A DNA stretch of 64,000 nucleotides, taken from positions 186,001 through 250,000 of the forward strand of contig JAFCMP010000445.1 of NCBI GenBank assembly GCA_017506865.1, written 5' to 3'. Origin of the DNA: Tribonema minus (taxonomy: Eukaryota > Sar > Xanthophyceae > Tribonematales > Tribonemataceae). A program made the position numbers and the translations under genes. The notes under the pieces were generated by a model. That model was not told the origin of the DNA. It made no database searches and saw only the letters and a list, made by a program, of their open reading frames with translations. The first letter of the stretch is position 1. Each line of letters begins with the position of its first letter. Of the stretch, positions 25,705-36,400 are shown in pieces.

Positions 25705-26283
25705 GTGTCTTGTACAGCAGCAGTCTTGGAGAAGAAGCTTGTTGAGGCTGCTGCAATGCTGGTTTCGTCAGCAAGGCAATTGTGCAGCCCCCCTCGGAAG
25801 CAAAGCAAGCGCTGCAGAACCTCGGTGTACAACTCTTTGCCTTCTGTTGAGACGAGTTGCTCTTCAGTGCCCATTCACGCCAAACTAATCTCTGCGCTCC
25901 TCTGTTGCTTGACACAAGAGAGACGAGGCAAGCAAGCAAGGAAGAGGGGCGAAGTACAAGTACGAGACAAACGTGAGGCCACCGGCAGACGAGGCACGGC
26001 ACAAAGATTACAGCCCTCTCACAGGTGAGCACAGGTGCTTGCGTGCCTAGCCTGGCCACATGCCTGTTTACCTGGTTGTTGGCAATCGTGGCAGGCTGGC
26101 AGGGGTGGGTGGTGTTGCCGTCAACGTGTCGCTTGCGTGCCGTGCCAGAGGCCAGCTGACCTTGCACATCAGTTTTCTCACACTTTCTCGCCTTGCATCT
26201 CCCTTCTGTTGCGAACTGTCAGCAGGCAGGGCATCGCAACCTTCACCATCAAGGACACCACAGACAGTGTCACACGGCGCTGA
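25705..26283 (+). pseudogene. Truncated copy of the 5' end of the polyglutamine gene
   Basis: The exon copy runs to about 26023 with an intact donor (CACAG/GTGAGC). An acceptor near 26234 would join in phase to a short diverged tail (QGIATFTIKDTTDSVTRR) ending at 26283, where the functional copy reads QGITITNGAMKRS. The duplicate would therefore encode only the N-terminal region plus about 20 residues. Whether it is expressed is unknown. Confidence 0.4.
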
Positions 26284-27477
26284 CCCTGGCTCACCACTGC
26301 ACAGCTTGTGCACACTTTGGCAGGACACCTTAACCGTTATGGGGTGCCAGGGACCCCCCTCCCCCCCCCCCCCTCACCTAGTCCTTCAGCAACTGATAGG
26401 GGCTACAAGCTGCCGATCGAGGCTTACAACGGCACATGCCAGCGGACTGCGGCCCATCTCTCCAAAACATCAAATGGTGACCCTCCATGTCCCGGGTGGC
26501 TTGATTGTGCCAGCAGATGCGCACTGATTTTGGGATCAAAACTGCACCATAGCGCCAATGAGTGTGGACCGATTTCTGAGGGTAGTTGGTGTCCTTTTCA
26601 AAACGGTACTAGCATTCAAAGTTTATGTGTGGACATAATCATTGACGGCCGGTAGCAAGCAAGCCGCGGCTGACTTACCAAAATTCAACGCCAACTTCTC
26701 ATGCTCAGTCACCACAGCAAGTACAGCATGTACAGTAACCATCATGGCAAGGAGACAGAGCTGTATCACCAGTTATCCGGCCTCTCCTGGGGCCATTGGT
26801 TATTACGTCAAGTGACATTGGTGCATTCATTCAACGCAGCAGTGCTCCGCATGCCTGTCCATGCACATGTTACCGCACAACTGCCAGCACTCATGGCAAC
26901 AAGAAGCATTTGCTCCTTATACGGCTTTTTTCACGCAGCAATGCTCCGCATGCCTGTCCGTGCTCATGTTGCCGCACAACTGCCGGCACTCATTGGCAGC
27001 ACAAAGCACTTGCTCCTTGTACTGCACGGCATCTGAGGGCCCATGAACGCTGGCGTTTTGCTCCGGGACCCACGCTCCTTGACTGTCTTACTGCTGCTTA
27101 CACAGTTGGTCATTTGAGGAAGAATGTACATGCATGTTCACGAGGCCCCGTCGCCCCCCCCCCCCCCTCCCGCCCTCCTCAGACTCTGTACGACGTGTGG
27201 CAGTGCTTGGAGCAGTGTCAACATGCTATTCCAGCCACCGAACCAGTCTCAATGGTGATTGCGCACTGCGTTATACTGAAAGTACACGCCCCAGCTGCTG
27301 CCGCATGCCAGGCGCGTGTGAGGCGACGCATGTGCAATTCACTATTCCGTTCGCTGCCGCCCCTGCCTCCGCAGACTATGACCGCCATCGCTGCCGCCGC
27401 CGCCGCCCTTGTGAGCCCCACCCTGTTGTGCCACGGTGCCACATTGCGCAGCCATGTGTGTGGCGCGTGTGCGCACT
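26284..27477. other. Intergenic stretch between truncated copy and selenium-binding protein gene
   Basis: No convincing CDS. Two plus-strand C-runs (near 26358 and 27153) each lead into an acceptor-like CAG. Elsewhere in the window C-runs mark acceptors on the transcribed strand, so a plus-strand transcript converging on the selenium-binding protein gene is possible. A 99-bp tandem duplication occupies about 26832-27025. The 3' UTR of the selenium-binding protein gene should lie in the right part. Confidence 0.45.
26832..27025. repeat. Tandem duplication, two units of about 99 bp
   Basis: Two adjacent units both start near CACGCAGCAATGCTCCGCAT and share CGCACAACTGCC and TGCTCCTT. They differ by scattered substitutions. 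No coding function is seen. Confidence 0.85.
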
Positions 27478-30400
27478 TCACACCCAGATGTCGCTGGTGC
27501 AGTCGCCGCCGGGCAGCCGCATCTCGTGGCACACGGCGGGGCCCCACGGCTCGGCGCCAAAGTCGACCAGGAAGTCGCGGTTGATGTTGAGGCCGCCGTT
27601 CTCGGCGTCCACGTCGATCTGCATTGGCGTCAACAGGCAATTTGAAAGCGACTGTCACAGTGGCGAATAATAGGTGTGCATTCAAGTTTCTGTTGCCGCC
27701 ATGCGACGCGACGCATCTCGGCTCAGGTGTGCGACGCTGCTATGCCTGGGCGCGCATTTGGCATGCTGCGAGCGAAGTGGGCACGGGGCAGAGGCCGTGT
27801 ACCAATGCGCCAGGGGGTCAAGCACATTATTGAGTTCAAGCTGACATTGGGGTCTTTGTCAATCCGCACATCACCGGGAGCCAAGTTCAACGGCGCGCTG
27901 GAGAATGACCCTTTGGGATGATGTACCAATGGCGTGCGTATTGAGGTCTGATTGATGGGTGCATGGGCATTGCGTTCCTCCAACGAGCATGTAGCAAAAG
28001 CAAAACACGGCCTGAGATACACGTGCTTACATCATCTGCAAATCAACTGTAAGCTTCTGATGCTGTACTCCTCAGTTTTGTATACTATGCAAGGAAGATT
28101 CTTCTACTCAGCTTAGACGTCAATACACTTTAAATGTACGAGTACACTCAAATGCCAGTTCCCCTAGGGAGCTGACACGCAGAGCAGCGCGAAGTCCAAC
28201 CAACGAGTCGTGCTGAAGTGAGTTCCAGCAAGTTGTGCCTCAGAAACCATCTTGGGGTCATGGATCAGATAAAGCATCTGCCATTTGCATGCGAATATTA
28301 GCAATATACACACACTCAGAGCGGAACTTCAAGGAAGAACGCCAATTTGATTCAACAGCACTGCAGCACTACCTCATAGTTGTCCCTAAGTGCCATAGCA
28401 CCAAAGCCTCCCAGCCCCGCCCAGCACACCGAGGGGACGCAAAGGTGATTTGATGTGCTGAGAAAAGTCAGGTTTACTCAACAACAAGCCGGCATCACCA
28501 AACCTGGTCCAGTGTCTGACCCCGGACTGCGCCGGGACTACACACAACTAGGGTGTGAACGCGGTGCTGAGAGTTGGGGCTTGCAACGCCACTGCGCGCA
28601 AGCCCGACTATGTAGATTGCAGCACTGATGAAATCCTAGAGTCACATGGGATACCCCCTAACTCCTTGTGCCCTGCGCATACAGTGTCAAGTCCACGAGT
28701 GCACATACCTGCAGCAGCTGTCCGCCCTTGGCCACCAGTTCCGCACTTGCGGCACCAGTAGGGCGCAGTGCCAACTACGTTGCTGCAAATTCAAACCCCA
28801 TACATCCACGGGATACCCAGCCCCCCCTCCTTTGGAGCATGTTTGCTTGCATACCCTTCGTAGCGATACAAGTCCACGAGTGTACATACCTGCAGCAGCT
28901 GCCCGCCCTTGGCCACCAGGTCCGGGTAAAACTGCTGGTCCCAGACGCTGAACAGCGAGGTGCTGACGTACAGGCGCTTGCCGTCGAGCGACAGCTGCAC
29001 CATCTGCGCGCCGCCCTGGATCTCCACGCCCTGCGGGGTATGTATCACGTGTTACGGTGTAGGGTTAGGGTTAGGATCAGGGTTATGTGTGCGCGGTGTC
29101 ACGGTATAGGGTTAAGGTCAGGATCAGGGTTATGTTTGCGCACCGCCCTGGATCTCCACACCCTGCAGGGTGTCACGTGTACTACTAGTAGGGTTAGCCC
29201 AGGGGTTAGGATTAGGGTTAGGGCTATGGTTAGGGTTATATTGATGGCTATGGTACGTGTTATGTTTGCGCGCGCAGCAGCAGGCGCTTGGCGTCAGCGG
29301 TGGGGCGCCGAGAGCCGACGCTTGTGCCCGCTTGCGTGTGCACGTGAGTGCCTTGCAGCGTGTGATGCTAGTGAGCAGTGTGAGCGTACATCGGCAACCT
29401 GGGGCATATGTGCGCCGCATCCTGGTGCTGCCCATGCAAACGCAAGAGATCATGCAGAGAGCGGGAAGGGGAACCCTCAGGCATATACAGTAGCAAGTGC
29501 TGCGGAGGCTTCAAGCAATTCAGAATTTTGTAAATTTGTACGAGTGCTGACCCCCCCGAGGCCACTACTTGACCAGAACCGGCGTAAATGCAACTGCCCA
29601 CACTCTGTGCGCGCTGTGCGGGCGTGTAAGGTTTAGTGCAGCACAGCCTGCAAATGTCGCCGCTGCAGCTGCCAGGTGCACTGCATAGACCAGTGACTGC
29701 TCACACGTCAAGCAGCTGCTTCAGAATGCCTGACGACCAGGCACTGCAACGTATATTGAGACGATGCTCTCGTCAAGGCGCTTCTGTGCCTGCACCGATG
29801 TGCATGACCTGAAACATGATGACTGTTACGATTGCAATACAATCTATGCACATAGACAATGTTAACATCTCCGATCTCTTTCAAAATCAGATTCTCATAC
29901 TGCCCATGTACTGCGCCAAGATCAAGAGGACATGCTGACGTCAGGGTCCTTTCCAGGTCACCCACAAAGAGAGCATAGTTCATCAAGCACTGCAGACCAT
30001 AACTAATCTGCTACCATATTCGTGATAATATGTCATTAATACGCCTACCACCCACCTTGACCACAAGCGGCTCGGGTGGGTCAAAGTTGCTGCCAACGAC
30101 GGTGACCCCCTTTCCTTTCCTCAGGGACCCTCCCACAAACACCTGCACGCAATGCAAACGTCACAACACAACACAACGCGAGGCGAATCAGCGGTGGTGC
30201 AAGTCAAGAACGCACTGCACTCCCCACTGCGCCATTGACGTGATTGCTCTTGCTGTCCCTCAATCCTACTTTCACTGTCACTAATAAATCAGAACGGAGC
30301 ACAGATCAAGTGGGCATGCATGCCGAACGGGCGCTGGGCGGCATTGGAGCGTTGCAGCGGCAGCCCATACATGGGCATATGATAGATTAGGGTTGCGGCT

Positions 30401-33400
30401 GATAGCAATAATACGAGCGCAATGGCCAGCGTTGCTTGTGACAGCGCTCGGCGTGTACGCCCGCGCGCTGACCCTCATTGCCGTACCGCTGCACTCGCTG
30501 CTTGCTGCACATGGGGGCCTGAGAGATCATCCTTGAGGCTGTGACTGTGAGCAAATCTTGCAAGTGCATATACCGCATGACAGACAAGACAGGGGTGGCT
30601 GAGCTGACCCAAAACCAAATTCACCCTAACCCTCACCCTAACCCTAACCCTAACCCCTACACATAACTTTTCTTTAATCTAACTGGCCCACGAGCTTGGG
30701 CTGGGAGCGGTCCCTGTTGTCGTACTACCGCACATCGCCGTGCAACTGTATACTTTGCAACTGAATACTGCATCACAGTTAAGTCAGGGGTGGCATTGAT
30801 AAGTCCCTAAGCCTACCTGGCCCACGAGCTTGGGGTGGGAGCGGTCGGTGATGTCGTACTGCCTCACATCGCCGTGCAGCCACAGCGCCAGGTACCTGCA
30901 GCGCAGGGCAGCAGCACGAGCATGGTGATGCTCAAAAGGGTCTGTTGTAGTCATTGAACACTGCATCACGTATGCGCCGCACGCCGCTGCACAGGCACCG
31001 CGCCACATGCGCGTGGCACAGAGCAGTGCCTCCAAGAGCGATGATGCTCAGAAGCGACTGTTATAGTCATTGAATACTGCATCACGTATGCGCCGCACGT
31101 CGCCGTGCAGCCGCAGCGCCAGGTACCTGCAGCGCGGGGCAGCAGCACGAGCAGGGTGATGCTCAGAAGTGTCCGTTGTAGTCATTGACTACTGCATCAA
31201 TCAAGTATGCGCTGCACGTCGCTGCACAACGACGGCGTCACATGCGCGTGGCGCAGAGCAGTGCTCACAAGAGCGATGATGCTTGGTAGGGTGACAGTCA
31301 ATGTGCAACTGCAGAACAGCAGTGCCGAATCTGTTGGCGTGGAGAGCAGTGCTCACGAGTGTGATGATTCTTAGCATGGTGCTTCAATGTATGCACCTCT
31401 TTAAGTGGGAGTGTGCGAGCCACGTGTCTGCAAACACCAGGCAGCGCCCGCACAAAGTACAAACGGTCTGTTGACTCAACGCACAGCAGGTGCACCTCCC
31501 TAGCAACTAGTGCCTTCCTAGAAGCACTCGGCATAGGATATCAACAATGAACCCACGGCAAGAAGTTTGAAATACTACACCTGCAACGAGCGGTGTGTGA
31601 CCATGATCACAGTGCTCAGCATCCAAAGAGGCCTCATTAGCAAGCATATGGTTGCGTATGTGCAGGCGACCAAACCTCTGGATGCGTGTGTGTGCCTATG
31701 CAGGGCAGCACACTTGAAGTGCGAGCACGAGCGACCGTGTGCAGCGACGTCTCCGGGCGCACGCTGGCACACCCCGAGATGGGCATGCGGGAGCGCTGCC
31801 ATGTACTTCAACTTGAACTAACATGCGCAAGGGGGGTGACACTCACAGGTACTTGTCGTCCAGGCTGATGACAAAGTCGGTGATGAGCCCTGGCATGTGT
31901 GGCAGTGCCCAGCCCTCCACCTGCGATCATGGCATATGATGCAACGACACAAATCATGACGGAGCATCAACAGTGTGCCGGTCGAGCTACCACACACCCA
32001 CAGCCTCTTGCAGCATACAGCACTTCGTCCGCGTGCGCCCAGATGCAGACAATGCAGCACCTCTCGACCGCATGATCTGCACATGCCGTGTTGCATTGCT
32101 TCCAGGTGCACGTGCACAAGTCATATACGTCAAAAATTGTGTATTTCTGAAGTGACTTACAGAACAACTCAGCCCGTGCACATTCGCCACATCATCGCGT
32201 TGCACGCCGCAGTTGCAGATGCACATTGCAGTTGTGGCACGTCAACAGGTTGCCTAGGGGCGGGCGCTCTCACATGAAACTTGAAGTTGTGGCACTTCAA
32301 CACGTGTCAGCGCTCACCTCCAGGGGCGGGATGACGATGGCGTCCTCCTTGTCCCACGTGCCGTCGTCCTTCCTGAAAAAGCGCACCATGGTGCTACTCA
32401 GGGCGCAGCCTACATACCCCTCCTGTGGCACACAATGCGCGAGTGGGTTGCCACAATGTAAGCAGACATCATAGCAGAAAGTACGGGGGCAGTGAGATGG
32501 TAGAGAAGAGGGCAGGTCTAGGCTAGTGCAAACTTACCCATGCGGTCAATACCATACCCACGCCCATGGTGCTGCTCAGCGCGCAGCCTACATACCCTTC
32601 CTGTGGCACACGAGGTGCAAATGGGTTGCCACACTATACATAAGTGGAAACGATAGCAGAAAGCACGGGGCAGTGAGATGGTAAAGGAGGGGGCAGTTTC
32701 GAGCTAATCCATACCTGCGCATACCCAGCTGTCCATAGATACCATACCCGCGCTGAGCAGCCCGCATACCTTCCTGTGGCATACAATGCGCAAATGGGCT
32801 GCCAGATTACGAGTGGAGACCACAACGGAAACTACGCGCGGAGAGAGTGGGCGGTTTTAGGGCTGGTCCATACCTACCCATGCCCAGTGGTCAATACCTA
32901 CCATACCCACACCGATGGTGCTGCTCAGCGCGCAGCCTGCGTACCCCTCCTGTGGTACATCAGGCGCGAATAGGTTGCCACAACACAAGCGGAAATCATA
33001 TACTTCGCAGCAACTGAAAGTGCGGTCAGTGGCAGTGGGACGGTGGGGGAGTGCGCAGTTTGAGCTAGTCCATACCTATGCATGCCCAGCTTTCAACACC
33101 TACCATACCCGCACTTGGCGTTGCTCATCACGCACCCTACATACTCTTCCTGTGTGGCACGAGTGGCGTGCGAGCGGGAGGCGACAATGCGCTCGTGGGC
33201 GAGCAGAAGTTCAAGCAGAAGTTCAAGGTGCACACCTGATCATAGACGGTAGGACAGTGCAGAACCGTCAAGATTCAGGTGCAGATATACAACATTGAGC
33301 TTGCACGACGCCCACATCATTTCTCAACTGCCCAGCGCCCCATCCTGACAATCAAAAACTGCTGCTGACCCTGCACGCCGATCATGCAGAAGCAGGCGTT

Positions 33401-36400
33401 GCGTGCCATGCGGCATTGAAGTTGAAGTACGCACCGTGACTGGTCAAGGCTGCTGCTGACGCTGCACGCCAATCGAGCAGTGCTGCAAAAGCGCGCGCAG
33501 CATGCGAGCATAATTGAAGTTGAAGTACGCACCGTGGCGTCCGGGTCATGCAGGAAGCGCACTTCAAGTGGGATGGCGCCTGCGCCGAGGTCAAGGCGCT
33601 GCGTTATCACGCGTTTCTGCCAGTCCCAGATGTACAGATTGCGGCCGTACTTGCCGGCCTCCACGTCGGCTATGCAAGCAGCAGGAATAGAGAGAAGTGA
33701 GTTAGTGAGTGAGTGTGAAAGTGAGTCAGTGAGTCAGAAATGTTGAGGCGCTGCGTGATGATGCGCTTCTGCCAGTCCCAGACAGGATGTCGCCGTACTT
33801 GCGGGCCTCCACATCAGCTGCGGGCGACACGGGCAGAATTAAGTGAGTGAGTGCATAAGTGAGTGAGTGAATCATTGAGCAACCAACATAAATCGAGGCG
33901 CTGTGAAGTGCTTGTGGCAGTCCCAGATGCACAGGTTGCGGCCGTACTTGCCGGCCTCCACGTCAGCTATGTATGCACGCAGCATGCGGAGATTGAAGGG
34001 AGTGAGTGAGTGAGTAAGTGAGGAATGAAAAATTGAGGCGCTGCGTGATGATGCGCTTCTGGCAGTCCCAAATGTGCAGGTTGCGGCCGTACTGGCCGCC
34101 TCCACATCAGCTGCGCTCAGCAGGGGTGGAACAATGAGTGAGCAAGTGAGTGAGCAAGTACGTGAATGGGCAGGTGATGCATTGTCTGTAACGCATATCC
34201 TTCAGGAAGATATAAAATGTGTACGTTGTTTACGTACCATCAGCCTGCGTGGATAACTACATGAGGGACTTGAGCTTCGCAGTCATCAAGAAAGGCATAC
34301 CATATCTGGGCCCTGCGTGATGACAGCCGTATTGCGGTTTCAGACACGAAACTGCGCGGCAGCGCTAGCGCGTAGCTCGACTTCAAGTTACTACCGTATC
34401 CGTCATGAAAGATGTGGGCAAGCGTTGAGCCAATGATGATTGCATTGAAACTGGGGTCGCCTCCTACAATAGGTTCAGGTTACCCTGGTAGTACCACTTG
34501 ACTCCCCTCCCCATCTCATGACTTCCTGTTTTCTCTGCAATGCCAGCCGTCAAGAGCGCTGCTCACAGCAGAGGCTCAACGTGAAGGCGTTTTGTTTGGC
34601 GGTGTATCGGCCGGCTGAGTGTCGTGCCCTGAAGCGATGTTGGCTATAGCCCATTGCCAGGCAAACTGCATGGCGCCCTACAGGCGGACTAGGCGAATGG
34701 GTTCAGTACTGCCCTCAGGTGTATTTTGAGGTCATGTTTACAGTTTGGATTAACAGTTTGGATTAGGGTTGGCTAGATACTGCCACGCATTGGTGTTTGT
34801 CCCACAGGCACCTAAATATCGACTTCAAAGTTGCAGCATAGGTTGGTTATAGACCATAGGTGAACTACGCGGCGCCTTGCGGGGGAGGGTCCGTCAAGTG
34901 TCCTCAGGTGCATTGGCGTCAGGTTTAGGGTTAGGGCTAGGGCTGGCTCGGATGCGGCACCGCCGTGCACTTCTCACAGCATGGCACAAACGTTAAGTTC
35001 AACTTTCCAGCAACTGACCGGACCACACACAATTACAACTTGAGACTCACAGCTCGCGCGGGATCGGATCTGTCTGCAAAGCTGCAATCATCACATGACT
35101 CACGACTCTAAACTCATGACTCTACCTGGATTGAAGCCGCCTGCAAAGCTGGTGGGCTCGCCCCACTCCGTGGACACCATCACGTTGTGGCGCGGCTGGT
35201 ACCTGCAGAAAGTTCAACACGAGGTTCAGCGTCAGGCAAGTTCAACATGAAGTTTGGCGTCATGCCAGGCGTCAGGCAGTGGTTGAGCAACCACAGGGGC
35301 AGAAGAAATTTTGCGACCAGAATTACTGCTTCGGAGTGAACAAGTTGCACATTCGGCTACATATCAGACCCTTTGAGACGTGCATACCGTTGCGGCTCGT
35401 CAAGATTACTGGAAAATATACTTGAGTGTGTATGCACGCGCAAGCCCTGTGTGATATGCATTAATCTCAGCTGCAGACAATGATTGTCCCGAGCCAAATT
35501 CAGCCTGCGGGCAAATAGAGCGCCATCGTTGAGCAGGAAACACGTTGCTGGCAGAGCATGCTGTGCTTGGAAGAGCTCAGGTGGCTGCGTCTACATAGCT
35601 CGCAGCTCGCTGCCTCATAGACAATGACAGGAAGGCAGCTGCGCTTGCGCTGTGTGCAGGAGCTGGCGGAGCGCATTGTGGCGTACATACGCGGAGTGCG
35701 AATGCTGGACCGTGTTGCAATACTGAAGTTCAAGCTCTTAGGGCGCAGTGTAGACTTGGCTGTTTGTGAACAAGGAACACACTGGACAGCTCCCTTGAAG
35801 CCTTTGTAAGCGCTAGAATTTTGAGCACACTCATGAGAAGTTGTAGCCAAAGCCAGATGCTTTACTTCATAATGTTGCTGCGCGTCATAGGCAGTGACTG
35901 TAAGGATTTGGGCTTGCGCTGCGTATACTCATCACAAGTCGTTGGCAAAGGCTAGATTGCTGCACAGGATGTAAACTTTGTGACAGTGATTGCAAGGGAT
36001 TTAGGCTTGCGTTGCGTACAGTCACTGTTAAGGGATTTGGGCTTGCGTTGCGTACACTCATCAAGAGGTCGTTGGCGAAGGCTAGATTGCTACACAGGAT
36101 GTAAACTTCAACAACACACTGGACACCTCCCCTTGAGACCTTTGCAAGCCAAGGTTGATGTTCGAGCCAAAGTTGGAGTCGTCTGCTCAAACCTAACTTG
36201 ACAAGCAAAGTTGATGCTCGCCTACTTGAAGCAACTAGACCAGTGAGGTTGGTGATCAAAGTTCAACACGCGCACAAGTCCATGACCGCAGCAGTAGTAC
36301 ACGTCAGTACAGCACACATCAGTGTCCACGAGCATGGACGAGTAGACTTGGACTCATCCAGTTGGAAGTATCTAGACAAGTGAGGCTGGTGTTTTAACTT

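Larger units (their letters stand above)
24515..26230. repeat. Right arm of the inverted duplication
   Basis: This is the reverse-complement copy of 19650-21245. The arms are separated by about 3.3 kb, and this arm is longer by the 114-bp insertion at 25458-25571. The copy of the 5' exon (25705-26028, plus strand) keeps its donor. The region matching the start of the polyglutamine exon (about 26221-26283) has diverged and ends at TGA after about 20 codons, so the duplicated gene is truncated and lacks the polyglutamine body. Confidence 0.9.
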
